Shown: positions 44,524 to 57,600 of the stretch, piece by piece
Layout of the letters: every line of letters begins with the position of its first letter
Numbering within the stretch: position 1 is the first letter of the stretch
Assembly: GCA_030068075.1 (NCBI GenBank)
Contig: CM057831.1
Location: forward strand, 11,265,370-11,329,369
Direction of reading: 5' to 3'
DNA: 64,000 nt
Origin: Paguma larvata
Taxonomy: Eukaryota; Chordata; Mammalia; Carnivora; Viverridae
Notes under the pieces: model-generated
The model's input: only the letters and a program-made list of their open reading frames with translations
Told to the model about the DNA's origin: nothing
The model's database searches: none
Program-made: the position numbers and the translations under genes

Positions 44524-44566
44524 AGCGAGCGAGGGAGCCAGCGAGCGAGCGAGCGAGCGAGGGAGC
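44524..44566 (+). repeat. GAGC tetranucleotide repeat
   Basis: gcgagcgagcgagcgagcga within CpG island 1; the copies are interrupted by ggag and gcca units. Confidence 0.85.
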
Positions 44567-44581
44567 GGGAGACGGACAGGA

Positions 44582-44670
44582 CTGCAGCGTGCCTCGCCAG
44601 GCCCCGCACGCGCCGCACGGACAGACACACGGCCAAGTGCGGCGAGGGGCGGGGCGCGTGCGGCGGCGGG
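44582..44670 (+). ncRNA. MIR4492-syntenic hairpin, diverged
   Basis: The stretch begins CTGCAGCGTGCCTCGCCAGG and continues with ACGGACAGACACACGG, which I recall as the human MIR4492 precursor, also antisense to BCL9L. Inner stem CGCCGCAC (44611-44618) pairs with GTGCGGCG (44637-44644) over an 18-base loop, and outer GCCCCGC (44601-44607) pairs with GCGGGGC (44649-44655). The segment matching mature miR-4492 (from 44646) differs within the seed, so expression as the same miRNA is doubtful. Confidence 0.45.
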
Positions 44671-47600
44671 CCGAGGTTCAGCCGAGCGCTGGGCGCCGCC
44701 TGGCAGGGGCTCGGAGACTCACAAGCACCCGAGCTGACTCACACACACTCACAGCACACACGTGGACGGGGAGACAAAGACACGCACGGAGCCCAGGAAA
44801 CTAAAGGCGCGCCCACGCCGACCCCGCGGAGATGTGCTGGAGGGCGAGGGAGGCGCTGGCCCCAGCGGGAGCAAGGAATCAGCCTGGGGCACCCGCGGTC
44901 GCCCAGGCTGCCCGACGGCAGAGAGGGAAGAGACCCGGAGCGCCGACTCATTGAACAGATGAAAAGACTGAGGCCCAGCCACAAGGGAACCATAGAGAGT
45001 TGAGCCTGATAGTGACAAAGAATCACGCGCGCGTGCGCGCGGACACACACACGACCATAGATACACCAACAAATAGACTTACACAAGCACAGAAGCCCCA
45101 CCCAACCGCCCCCTACCCGGCCCTCCCCCGCCCCACCGACCGGGTGGGGGAGGGGAGGAGTCTTGGGCCTAGCTTTGCCCTCGCGATAGGCCCAGGCAGA
45201 CACCGGTACACACTGTCGCTGCTCCCTGCAAGGCTGGGCTGGAGGCGAGCCACCCCCCCTCCCCCGGTGATCCTGTGGAAGTCTAACCCTAATTTAACCC
45301 CAGGCATATTGGCCTTCCCTGCTCTAGCTCTGTCTCTGGGAAGAGAGGCTCCTGGGGGAAAGGTTCCAAAGTCCAGAGCCTGGCTGGGAAGCCGCCCGCT
45401 GCCAGCCCGCATCTCCTGCAACAGGTCAGAGCAGGAACAGTGAAGAGCGGGGCTGGAGAGGGCACCTGGGCTTAGGGACAGGCCCGTGGCTGACAAGGCT
45501 CTGGCTCTCCCCTTCACCGCCTCGCTGATCCTCCAAACCACCTACCACCCAACGGGGACAGTGTTCTTATCCCCACTTCACACTGCGGAAACCCAGATTC
45601 GGGAATCGGGGTCTGGGTCACGTGACCAGGACGTGGGGGCGCCAAGACCCCCGCTCCTGGGGTGTTTCTCCGCACTGCGGTGTCTCCTCCCACCCTCCCC
45701 TTGGAGTCATGACGACTCATCAGAGCCTGCACCGGATGGGTGGGCTTCTCACAGGCCAGCTACTGGGCCCGCCCCTGGGGGGCAGAAGGCCAGGGCCAGG
45801 GCCACCCACTACCTCCTGGGTTTACAGCTTCAAATGGTGCGACCTGTAATAATTTGGGAAGGGGCTGTTAGAAAATTAGCCCTCTCCGCTGTCCCCGGTC
45901 CGGCCGGCGCCCCTCCCCAGAAGAATCTCGGAGTGACCCTTCCGTCTCCCTGTTGGACTCCGCCCCCTCTCTCCCACCCTGCCGCAGGGCGAGCTGAGTC
46001 AAGCCCAGATGAGTCAGGACTTTCCCATCTCTCACCAACCCCCCTCTACCCCTCAGGAGTCTGCCCCAGCTGCCAAAGACCCCTCATCCTCTACACACTC
46101 ACAGGCCCGGAAGAGACCCGGAAGGGCTGGGGATGGGGGCAGACGGGCTAATTCCTGAAGGGTGCAGTTTTTCACCACTGAACGAAGGGGGCTTCCCAGC
46201 ACCAGAGTAGAAGCCCCTGGGACCAGTGAAAGGAAAGGCACGGGCTCTGGGAACAGCGCTGTGGCTCGCTCTTAGAGGACGGGGTGGGGAGCGGTGACAT
46301 GCGCTCACAAACGGGCCTCAGTCACCTGAGGGAATGGCCAGGCGCACACCCTGAGAGAGCCCAGGAGGCTGTTGAGACAAAGAGCCTCAGATCGGCTGCT
46401 TCGCTGGTTGCCTTCCTAGGCGGGGAGGAGCGGGGAGATGGGGGTTGGGAGGGGGGGAGAGACAGAGGACCTGACCTCAGCTTGGGGAGAAGACCAGGAG
46501 GCTTCCATGGATGCTCAACACAGAACTGCCACACGGACACCAGGCATTCACACACCGGTTGGCCACCCGCCTGTTTCCAGCCGCCCCCACACCGGGAGCC
46601 CCCCACTTGGCTCGCCCGCCAGCCGGCCCACTGGTCTCACTGCCTAGCCCAAACACCACCCAAGAGAGGCAGCGAGAAAATGGCTTGGAGGCTCCACGCT
46701 CCCCCATATAGTGGGCAGACACCCCTCGAGAGGAAATGGGCTGCCCGGGCCCTCTGTGATGGCCCAAAGGGCCCTGCTGGAGCAGTAAGGGGTGGGACTA
46801 TTGTCCCCTGGCTCAGGGAGATGGAGCTCCCAAGACAACAAAGTCCGGGTGCCCTTCCTCCTGGGTGTCCGGACTCCTTGGTCCCTAGAAGCTGGCCCCT
46901 ACCACCCAGGTCATTTCCTCTTCCTGAGGTGGTGGCCCAGCCAGCTGGGGAGGTCAAGGATTCATAGCCCAGCAGGAAATCTGCTCAAGGACCCAGGTAT
47001 TGCTCTGGAACCCTCTATGGGGACTCATAGACTCAGAGGCCTTCCCCGTGTCCTCGCTCCTAGCAGCTCTCCCCCTCTCCCCCCACTGCCTGCCAAAGAG
47101 ACCATGCAGATCAACCATTTTTCTCTGGTCGACAAACCACCTCACCCCACCTGCAGCCCCGGGTAACGCCAGGCAGGCAACCTCAACTCTCCAAGGACAT
47201 GGCAACTCCTGGTCCCAGACTACTGTAGTCTGGGGGCTCTGAACAGGGTGCTTTTGGTGGGGGAGGGGGGATGCTGCCCATTGTAGTGCCCACTGTCCCT
47301 TCTGGAGGCCGCAGAACAAGTGGCATTGCCTAGACAAGCTTAAAGTCACCTTACTTGGCTCCTTTGGCCAGTGCCAATGTGGCCAGGCCTTGGGATGCAG
47401 TCCTGCCTTGGCAGTGGGGTGCCCCCAAATGCTGCTGCCCAATCCCTGGCTGCTCCCTCCCTCGGGGGCGGGTGGGGGGGAGGGGGAAGGGAGGGTGGGG
47501 GGCACAAGGAAACAAGACAGGGCAGGAAGCCCAGGCAGGCGGCGGGCACTCTGGGCCAGGCACAAACAGCCAACACAGGAAACCACAGCCCACCCCCGCC

Positions 47601-48789
47601 CACCCCACCCGCCCAAAGCTCTGGGAGAGAGGAGTTGCCAAGAGCCTGGTACCCAGACTGGGGCAAGGGCCCGGGGTTAGCCCGGGGCAAGGCAGGAGCA
47701 AGCAGTTCTTCAGTCTTCTCTCTGCCCCAGCCCCTACCTGGGGAGGGGGAGAGGAAGCCAGGCTGGCAAGGGACAGCGCTGCCTCTTTAAATCCACCGAA
47801 ATCCTGAGCTAGGCCCAACCCAGCTCTGGTTTCACAGGAAGGAAAGGAGCTCAGGAGCCAGTAGGGCAGGCGGTGGTGGCTGGAATTAGCCCCACCAGCC
47901 CAAATATATCTGGTCTCCGCCTGCCACCCCACTGGCACTTCCTGCCCCCTGGCACCTGCACCCCGGTGGGGGGTGGGAGAGGGTCTAGGTGCTACTCCCT
48001 ACCCAGCGGGAGACCCCGGTCTCTGGAGTTGTCCTGTTGCTGGACGCACGTGGGTGGGAGGTGACCTCCCAAAGCCTTGATTCCCAGAAGGGGAAAATGG
48101 GCAGGGTAGTGCCCTGCGGGCCCTCACCTGGCCTGTCCTCCAAGGGGTTAATCTGGCCCCTGTTTGGTGGGGGGGGGGGTTAGGGGTGGCCTAGGAACCT
48201 CCTCCAAACTGCCTGGCGGCTGGGAACAATGGGGCCATTGTGGGAGGACCGGAGTGCGGGCAGACTTGCTGGCACAGCCAGCCAGCGCACCACGGGGCGG
48301 GACCTCACCCAACGCCGGCCGGCCTGCTGCACGGCTCTCTCCCCCAGGTACTGCCAGCAGCGGCGGACAGTCCTCCCAGCCCCCTCCCCTCGCCCGCCTG
48401 GCCCAGACCCCTGGCACCAGTGGCACCTGGAGGGCCCTCGAGCTCTGCCCACGTTGACATCCAGACTGCCATGACCCTACAGGAAGCAGGGGCATGTGGG
48501 CCCGGACCGGGTGGGGGTGGGGACTGACGGGACAGGATGTATGCCTGTGATCCTCCTGCAGGGAAGACAGGAAGGCCAAACGGGGTTTCTGGTGTCAGTC
48601 CTGGCACCCTCAGGCCAGAAGGGCTTAGGGGATTGTGAGAGTGGTGACCGGCAGGGTCCCCTGCCCCCCAGGCCTCCTTTCCCCGATGCACTCCTTCCCT
48701 AAAACTGCTCCCAGAGGAGATCCTGGCCCCGCGGCCTCACCTTCTGGGGTCTGGACGCTGGCAGGCAGCGGGAGTGTGAGAACTGGCAG

Positions 48790-48960
48790 ACAAGGCGCCA
48801 GTCACGTCCCGCCCTTTCTGAGCTATGGGACTTGTCCCTCTGAGCCCGTTTCCTCAGCTGCGAAATGAGGATAAATTTATAGGGTGAGATACTATTAGCG
48901 AAGTATCTAACAGAACGCATGGGACATACTCGGCCCTCAAGAAACCGCCTTTGGCCCTGA
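48790..48960 (+). repeat. MIR remnant
   Basis: gtttcctcagctgcgaaatg followed by aggataaatttatagggtga matches MIR in plus orientation. Confidence 0.65.
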
Positions 48961-49565
48961 TAATCCCCTTCTTTACCCCCCCCCGCGTGGCACCCAGGTA
49001 TGTGGGCATTTCGTAAAGGTGGGGTTTGCCCTTGGAGGATCCAAGGGGATGGGGCCCGTGGACATCGTATTAGTGGTACAAAGTGGTACAAGTACAAAGA
49101 CTTGGCTCTTCCTCTGCCCTTCCGGAAGAGGCCGGCTCCCTCAGCTAGCACTCCCCTAGGCGTCACTCGATATGCTGACATACACTGGAACCCAGAGTGT
49201 GAACCCCAAAAGTGGTTATCCGCTCTCTCAGCTTCAGGGGTGTGTCTCAAAACCTCAGGAGGCAAGTGAAAGGGAGTTTTCCTTCAGCAGCGGCCTGCAC
49301 CACCACCACCACCGCCCCCCGGGCATCCCTCTCCCTGTCTGACCCCTCGGGAGTCTCCTGTAGGGTTTGGGCTGGAGGAAGCTGGGGTCTGCCTTCCTGC
49401 CATGCACAGCCTTAAAGAGTGAAAGGTCCAAGAGGGCAAGAAAAGCAACCGGCACAGGCGGTTCTGGAAAGCAGGGGTCCGGGGAGAAGACCTGTCCTCG
49501 TCTCAACTGGAGAGGGCTGGCCCTCTCAGGGTGGCTCCAGGAGCCCCCAAAGGGTTAACGAGTCC

Positions 49566-49692
49566 CTAAAAATAACCTGCTCCCAGCAGGACCCGCTGAT
49601 TGGAACCCTCCAGCCATCTGTTCCCGTTTTCTCCTGTTCACATTGGAACATCTGAAACCAGCCCCAGAGCCCCAGCCCGATCCCAAAAATAG
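49566..49692. promoter_or_regulatory. MEF2-type site pair in the BCL9L 5' region
   Basis: CTAAAAATAA at 49566-49575 is a perfect MEF2 motif. CCAAAAATAG at 49683-49692 is one base off. The segment between is AT-richer and repeat-free. Inferred candidate enhancer. Confidence 0.35.
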
Positions 49693-50984
49693 CCCCAGCC
49701 TGCCCAAGGAACAGGCCCCAGGGGCTGGCCATAGGCAGCATGGCCAGCCCAGCCGTGAGGCATGGCCCAGGCCAACCCCGAGCCCTCACTTTCAGGCCCA
49801 TAGAAGGGAGGCGGTGTCCTCTCTGGTCCCAGAAGGAGGTGATGAGCAGAGCTGGGGGCTCCGGCCCGCTCCTCTTGGTACCAGGCCAGAGGAAGGTACC
49901 TGCCGGCCAAGCCCAGGTCTCAGACCCAGGAGCCCTGGGATCCTAGGCACTGCTGCCCCATCTTAATCCGCTTTGTCCTGAGGTTTGAATACTCGCTCCC
50001 CAGAAGGTCCCAACCACCTGTCTGCAGAGCACCCCCTTGTTGTGGGCACCCCATGCCTGCCACCTCCTGCTGGGCTCCTCACCCGGAAGTTCCCAAGCCT
50101 CAGTCCCTCCGCTATCCCACTCTTACCCCAGGGCCTAGAGGACCCAGCTCACCCAGGGTCACTCAGCCTCCCCTGTGTCCCAGGGGACACAGGGCTGACA
50201 CGGAACTCTTTCCAGCACTGCCCACACTCAAGCAGCCCAGGAAACGAGGAGTCCTCTGGCCACCTCGGATGCCAAGATGACCCCACCCCTGGGGTGGGCT
50301 TCAGGATGCCTCCTCCCTGCCCGCTAGTGTGCACCAGGTGCCAGGCATGCCCTTCTGGGCTTCTATACATATCCCGAGCCTGGGCCTGCTCCGCCACACT
50401 TGGGGAAAGTGTCCAGGCAGGGTACAGGGCATCCAGGGGACCCTGGGCCCTGGGGCAGGCCTAACCGCTGCCATCCAAGTCACAGCTCCACACTGCCACC
50501 GGTGTCCCCAAGGAAGGTCCCTGACCCCTTAGGCCAGGAAGGAGAGGAGGCGACCAGTTAAGCCATTTAAGGACAGAGTGTAGCGTTTCAGCCCGGTGAA
50601 GAACAGAGCAGCAGGGATGGGATGGTGGGAGGGGTGCTAAAGTTGATCTGAGCCAAGCAGCCCGGGGGAGGGAGAGCTCAGCCTGAGAAGCGCTGGCAGA
50701 CAGGGAGGGACATGTCCTAAGTCCCCCAGGCCCCTCTCTGTGCCTCTGGCTCTTTGGCAAACTTACAACCCAGATGTCAGGGGGCTCCAACAGTAGGGAA
50801 ACTGAGGCAGCAAGAAAGTGAGTCTGGAAGGGTATTAGAATCCAGGAGTCTGAAGTGCTGGAAAGGTTGTCCCTCCCCCGCTACTCCTCCCACCAGCCAT
50901 CAGTTCTTCCCTGCTAGGGCACCTCCAGGAGGGGAAGGGTCGGGGGTTCCTGCAGAAAGCCGTGATTAATAATGAAGAGGCGCG

Positions 50985-51215
50985 ACTCTAACGTTTATTG
51001 AGCACTTACTCTGTAACATCAGGCTGCCCCTCCACACGGGTGATCTAATTTAATCTTCACAATGACTCCGCAAGAAAGTACTTTCATGATCCCCACCTTT
51101 AAGGCACAGGGAAGCTAAGTAACTTGCCTAAGGCGCACAGCCAGAATAGGAAGAATCAGGATTTGAACCCGGGCACGCCAGCAACTGGCTTCGTACCCCA
51201 TTGTGCAACACAGAT
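50985..51215 (-). repeat. Long MIR
   Basis: Nearly full reversed MIR: cgtttattgagcacttactc, atctaatttaatcttcacaa, gctaagtaacttgcctaagg and ggatttgaacccgggcacgc. Confidence 0.8.
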
Positions 51216-51880
51216 TCTCCCTGGATCGGCTTCGACGAGAGAATGGGGTCCCCTCACTCATTCCGCACACACTCCCTCCACGCCTGATGGGCACCGGGTC
51301 CTGGCTAGAGGCCCCAGTTCCTGCCCAGGGAAGAGATCAAAGAGAGAGCACCGGTCCCCACCCCCTCAGCACAGGTGCCCCGAGAGCAAAGTTCTCCAGG
51401 GCCCCCAGTCCTACCCACCCCCAATCCGTTAAGTCCTCGCCCATCCTGGTCCCTAATAGTGGGAAGGGAGCCAGGCGAGTTACCATGACAACGGCACAGG
51501 GCCCCAGCTGAGAGAGGCCCCAAGGCTGGAGGTAAGTCTGCCTTACCCCCTCTCACTCACCAGGTGGGGGTCAAAGGTCAAGTGGGACTCACTAGAGAGG
51601 GGTGGAGTCTAAACCCTGCCCCCCACACCTGCTCAGCCACACCTGTCACTGCTCCCCCCTTTTTTCAGTGTTCCAGTTGGAAACAGGACCACTTCCTCCC
51701 AGTCCCTGAGGGGTAGTGGCCTCCAGCAGGGAAGGAGGGTGGGGGGGATTAGAAGCCCCTCCCTCCTGAGGCCAGTCGGAGAGGAGGGCCTCCTCCCGGT
51801 CCTCAGCCTTCTCCAGCTTTCCCTAGTCAGTCCAGGAGCCTACAGGCGTGTTTGTTGTGAATTCAGGGAGTTGTTGCTAA

Positions 51881-51955
51881 GTAAGGAAGGAGGGGAGGGA
51901 GGGAAGGAGGGAGGTGGTAGTAGAGAGAGAGAGGGGGAGAGAGAGAGAGAGAGAG

Positions 51956-51986
<31 letters not shown>

Positions 51987-51997
51987 TGTGTGTGTGT
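51881..51997 (+). repeat. Compound GGGA / GA / GT microsatellite
   Basis: A GGAG-rich purine tract passes into GA repeats, then 14 or so GT repeats with a single TT slip. Likely length-polymorphic. Confidence 0.93.
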
Positions 51998-53188
51998 CTA
52001 GAGGCCAGGGCAGAAACCACATTACGGTGGCTGGTAGCCACCCTGGCTTTGACTCAGCCAGCTGAGGCCAAAGCCGGGACAGAGCGGGGCAAGTACTTGG
52101 GATGACCAGGAAACCGTACCTTGCCCTCCAGGGGTGATTGGGCAGGAGCTCCCCACCTCCCACCGGGATGGGATCCAGCTAAGAAAAGGGCTGGGACTTT
52201 CACTGGAGTGGCGCTTTAACCCTTCCGGCCCCGCCCCGCCCCCAGGTTCCAGGTCATCGGGGCGGCAGCTCCCCTCCCATGGGTGCAAGAGAACGAAAGG
52301 AGAAGTGGGGGCAGAAAGCCAGGAGGAGGGCGCCCAAGACAAAAAGCCAAGCGGGAGACTCTGGCAGACAAGAGAGCAGCGAGGAGGCTGCGGAGGGCAC
52401 ACGCAAGCACACGGAGCTCTCACCTCGGGAGCACTGTGGGACGGGCTCAGGCTCAAGGGTGTGGTCTGGGAAGGGGGCTCCCTGTGGAGAGACGGTCAGA
52501 GCTGGAAGCCCCAAAGCCAGCAATCTCGGCCCCTGCTCCTCCCACCATAACCCCAGCCCCTCCCCCAACACGCACACCACATAAACGTGTACACACATCC
52601 ACACGGCCTGCAGCTCCAGGAAGTCTCCGAGCGACTCGGACACCACCACCCCCCCCCCCCAACTCCAGGACTTCTGTGGATTGGCTGGGAGCCAGGCCTG
52701 ACCCAGCTGCTGCACCACACCGCTCCCCCTCCCTATCCTGGAAGCAGGAAAGGAGAAGGCACTAGAAGATGCCTTCGAGAGAGGAGGGGCCGAGAGGAGG
52801 GGCCGATGACTCCCTTGACCTGGCCTGAGGTTCTGGGGGAAGGGATGGATGGGAAGACCTGAGGACCTTGGCTTTCAGTGCCCGCCCCCCACCCCCGGCG
52901 CTCTCCTATGTCAGAGAAAAAAAAGGGTGCCTCTCCCAAGTCCCTGTGTGGTCTCTGTGGCTACACCCCTTGTCCCCTGAAGACGCAAAGTCCCCACCGG
53001 CCTGGTTACGAGGGCCTGGGGTGAGAGAATCAGGCTTAGCAGTTCACTAGGAGGGGGGCTGGGTGAAGCGCCCACAGGCAGGCGGGAGGGAGGCTGGTGG
53101 CTGGGCTCAGTTTGTACTGGGGGTCAAAGGGGAGTTCTTTTCCGAAGAATTCTGGGAGAGACGCCAACTAGAGCAAGCTGCTAACCAC

Positions 53189-53190
<2 letters not shown>

Positions 53191-53221
<31 letters not shown>

Positions 53222-53255
53222 CCTGCACTGGGGGCGGGGGGGGGGCGGGGGGGGG
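53191..53255 (+). repeat. CT repeat followed by G-runs
   Basis: About 14 CT units, a short spacer (ccctgcactg), then G-runs of 4 to 10 separated by single C. G-quadruplex potential on the plus strand. Confidence 0.9.
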
Positions 53256-53930
53256 TGTCCCTGCCAACCAGACTTAACCCTGTCCAGCCTGTGTTGTTCC
53301 GGGCCCAGGACGGGGGAGTTGAGGAGACTTCCAGGGCAGCTCAACTTCCAGGTCCAGGGGGCAAGCGCAGGGGTTCCGCCTGAAGCCGGTTCCGCACAGC
53401 CCCGTCTGGTAGCACCCTGCCCTACCGCCACCTGGGCGACTTTTCTAGGCTCATCTCCTGAAGGTGTCTGCGGTGACGTGTGCGTGCGTGTCTCAGAGAC
53501 AGAGATTGAGAAACAAACTGAAAATTCCTTGCCAAAGCCCTCCCCTTGCTGGGTCACTGAGCACTGTACCAACCTGTGCCTCTACCCCTCCCTTCCTCCC
53601 ACTGTGTCCTGGGACCAGAGGCCATGGGGGTGGGGGGAAGGGACAGCTTATCCTCCGGCCTACCTCCTGCTGCTGTCTCCTCAGGCCCTCGACTCCTACA
53701 AACAGCTCCTGCCCCGGCCCTCTTCCTCCTCACTGATTAGACCCAAGTGCTTCTGGAGGGAAGCAGCCAATTGTAGCCTGAGATCCCAGGATGGGAAACT
53801 GAGTCAGGGCGAGAGATCAGGGTTCCTAGGGCCTGGATCCCAGGCTAACATGACAGCATAACTCTGCTATCATCACCCTTGCTTTGGCCAAAAAAAAAAG
53901 CCCCTCTGGGATTCCCTCCCCCTTTCCCGC

Positions 53931-53945
53931 CCCCCCCCCCCCCCC
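53931..53945 (+). repeat. Poly-C run (15 bases)
   Basis: C homopolymer followed by GCCCC. Confidence 0.85.
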
Positions 53946-54245
53946 GCCCCACTGCAGAGCACCGCACCGTCTAAGTGCAGAAGAGAGGGACAAGATTCAA
54001 CATCAGGAAGGACTTCCCAGGATCCAGGCTACAATGGCAGCTGGCCCCACCCCAAATGCCTCCTATTTCTGGGGTGGGACATCACACCCTTAGGATTCCA
54101 GCCACCCCACCCCCCATCTTCTGTGAAGGTGGGAAACACGAATGTCTTGTGTTGTTCTGCTAGCTGCTAGAGAAGTCAACTTTCCTGAATCTTAAATCAG
54201 CCACCAGGCTCCCAGGTCTGGTGTGGCTGGATGGTCCTCAACTCC

Positions 54246-54279
54246 GGGGGGCGGGGGGGGGGGGGGCGGGGGGCGGGGG
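54246..54279 (+). repeat. G-run cluster, strong G-quadruplex pattern
   Basis: Four or more runs of 5 to 14 G separated by single C within 34 bases. Confidence 0.9.
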
Positions 54280-54656
54280 AGCGAGTGGCTGGGGCGGAGG
54301 GCTAATTCCCTTTCCTAGCCCTTTCCTTTCGGGCGCTGGGCCTCCCTGCGACAGCCACCACTGTATCCTGAGGTCGAGGAGGGGGTGGACTGGTAGTTTG
54401 GGGGCTCCCTCAAGATGCCGGGCATTTGAGAGGGGCAGAGGTAGCCCTGGGGAGAGTGTGCGCCCAAGTCTCCCTGCTCCACCACTTTCTCTCCAAGGAC
54501 CACGGAACTGCCAGGAGCCTTGGCCCCACTCCAGGAAACCTCCCTATCAAGGGACAGAGGACTCCATGTCCCAGGTCGCTGCAGGGAGACCTGTGACGAC
54601 ACACCCCAGACATGTTCAAAGGGAGGAGGAGAGGAGTGAGAACAGAAGCAGAGCGC

Positions 54657-54680
54657 GCACACACACGCGCGCGCACACAC
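54657..54680 (+). repeat. Alternating CA/CG repeat
   Basis: acacacacgcgcgcgcacac: alternating purine-pyrimidine of the Z-DNA type. A similar CG/CA stretch lies at about 54950-54972. Confidence 0.85.
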
Positions 54681-57600
54681 GGACACTCATCAAAGTGACA
54701 CGACCCCAGGCGTGCCCATTCCTCTCGGATACTCCCCATTGGTGCCACGGACACAATTCCCAAAGATACACGCCCAAGATACCTCCTAAAAATACCCCCA
54801 AACTCCCGAAGAATGGCTCAAGGCCCACGGACGCTGCCACCCTCATAGACAATGAGGCGATCTCAAGAATCACAAAAGACATGGGCCAGTCACACAGAAC
54901 TGGTGCCAGAAGATACACCCGCGGTGGGATGCACATACACACGGGAGTGCACGCACGCACGCGCGCGCGCCCACAGAGTAGTACACACGTGGCTGAGGGC
55001 TAGCACTCAAACTCACACACGTACCCTGGCAGTGCACAGTGTGAGGTCAGATTAGAGGACTAAGTTCTGGGCTAGTGGGGAGGAGGGGAGGCCGAGGGGG
55101 GTGGAGAAGTACTCAGGGATTTCAAAACAATCTTGGTTTCGAAATGCTGGAAATGCTGGATTCAGGGCCATTCCCAGTTGAGGCTGGGGGGGGGAGGGAA
55201 GGAGGGAGGGGGAGGGGCGGACAGGCCAGGGCAGGGCCAGCAGCCCTTTGGAGGAGGGGGTTGGACAGAGGGAATCCCAGCCTCCTCTGGGAGAAGGGGG
55301 CCTAGAAGAGACACCAAGGCGAGGAGGGGCAGGTGGTCCAGGGCCAAGCAGGAAGGGCCTGAGGTGGAAAGGAGGCAGAGGAGAGAGAGCTCCGCTCTGG
55401 CCGCTGACTGAAAAAGTAAGACGGCAGGAGAGGCGGCCCTTCCCCTGAGGAGCGAGAGGAAGAGGGAAGCCGCCTGTGCCCGCTTCCCCCAGTTACGGGC
55501 AGTGGTAAACACCTTCTCCCCTGCAGGGTAGCACCCTGGCCGGCCTTCTCCACGCGCTAGCAGAGCCCCAAGGTGGGCCCGAAGCTAAGGGGGCTGAGAA
55601 GGTGGGGGGACAGCTCGGGCCTGCAGCGCTCAGCCGTCTTTCCTGGGATCCAGGACTCCCCAGACTCAGAGAGAATGCGAGACGGCTCCCTGGGAACCAG
55701 AACCAGAAGCTTCCCTCTTCTTAGTGGCGCGGGGCGGGGGGGAGGGGGAGGCTCTGGGGAGGCTGAGGCAGGACGACATACCCCCACACCACCCAGGAAG
55801 TCACCCCTCTCCTCCCGGGGCAGCAGAATGCCCTCCCCGCCCCTCCCCCAACCTCTGGGGAAAGTCGGCAGTTCTCTCCCAGGGAGGGGAGGTCAGGCCA
55901 GGCGGGGGGTGGGGCTCGGGAGGCCTGGCCCTGGCACCCAGCAGAGGAAATTCCAGGCTGTAACTCCAGGCTGCCTTTAGGGCCGCCCGTCCAAGTGACA
56001 TGCAGCACCTCAAAAGCGCCAGTCTGGGGGCCTCCTCCGCCGAGCCCCTCGGCTCCTAGCCTCCGGCTACCTTGCCCTACCAGCGGGCTGCAGCCACAGG
56101 ACCTGGGGAGACTTAGCACTCTCTGGGGGAGCCTCTACCAGCCCCATCCTGGCCCCTCGGCCATTCAGAGCCTCCTTTTCCCAGATCCCCGGGGGGCAGC
56201 CCCTACAGTGTGGCTATGGGTGGGCAGCTGCCAGGGCTGGCAGGCAGGGGCACAGATGCCAAGCTGCAGCAGCCAGGCGCTCAACAGGTTGAGCCAGTCC
56301 CTGGAACAGCCAGCCCCACCCCAGGGAGAGCGGGCCTGGCAGAGGCTCCCTGCCCGCGGCACCCAGCCTGTACCCGCTTGGCTCCCACGGCTGCCCACTT
56401 TCCCACGGTGCCATCCCCCTCTGCCCCCTCCCCCCGGGTCAGCACTCGGGCAGTGCCCAGGGCTCCCGGCACAAGGAAGGGATGCCATTTCCCTGTCACC
56501 CCTGGGTGCCCAGGCTCTTGGGGCACCTCACTACTGGCAACCAAGGAGCCCCAGGTAGAGTAAGCATGGCATCAGAAGAACCCCAAAGTGCCCCCCCCTC
56601 GCCGCCTCCTTGCAGGCTTTTCCCTGGTCCTGAGAAGACCGGACACTCAGACACCCTGGCTCCCCGCGGCTGCCCCGTCCCCTGGACGCTGTGGCACAAG
56701 TGCAGCCTGTGGCGCCAGAGGCAGTGTGGGGGTGCCACCAGCTCCTGTCTCAGCCTCCCTGGAGGAGGGGCTGCAGAGCTGGGTGGCTAGTGGCCCCTTC
56801 CACTCCTGCCAGAGCTGCTGCTACCTGCGGCGCTGGCCCTCTCCTTCCACCCCACCCCCGGGCTCCACGGAGCTCCGTCCCATCCACTCCCCCACAGCAG
56901 GCACCCCCCTTTGCAGGCATCTCCTTTAATCTAAAGCAGGTGCCAGGCATTCCAGCCCTGGCTGAGTCGACACCGCCACCCACTAGGCCTCTGCCCAGGA
57001 GGCTACTGCCCTGCTCATTCATGGAAGTTGAGTCCCCAGCCCAGGACTCCCACTTAACCCAGGTACCCAGATGCTGGGGGGGTGGAAACTCCCCCATAGG
57101 TATGGGCGGGCCCACACAGATTCAATAAGCAAGTTCGCTGGGCCCCACGTTACCACTGCGGTGCCAGTCCCAGATTTCTGTGGACCACCAATCCCTCCCC
57201 AGGACTCTGTAATCTTTTCCCGCCTTGACCCTCGACCCCAGTAATTAGAGACTCCTTTTGAACCTCCACGTGGATCTCCAGAACCCATCTCCAGCCACGG
57301 GGTCCCTGCTACCCCGAGCATCAGAGTTTCTCTGGATCTAAGATGATGCTAGTCTGCCCCTGACCAGCACCTTCGCAAACATTAAGTTCCCCTTCCCCTA
57401 GTCAAGAACAACACAGGTAAGCAGAGAACCACTGGAGGGAGGTGGCCGAGCCAGACCAGGATGTTCAAGGCCAAGGAGCCTGATCACCCAGGGGAGCTAG
57501 CACCTTCCTCCCTTCCCAGACTTCCTTTGCCCCTCACCTTCCTCGCCCCTTCTCACTGGGTCCTGAGGCTTCTATCAGCAGACACCTCGCAGATGACACC

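Larger units (their letters stand above)
44140..44720. promoter_or_regulatory. CpG island 1, likely alternative BCL9L promoter
   Basis: Dense CpG with many GC boxes (ccccgcccc, ggggcggggc), no TATA, less than 1 kb upstream of the BCL9L ATG. It includes a GAGC repeat. A TATA-less promoter for a short-5'UTR BCL9L transcript is likely. Confidence 0.6.
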
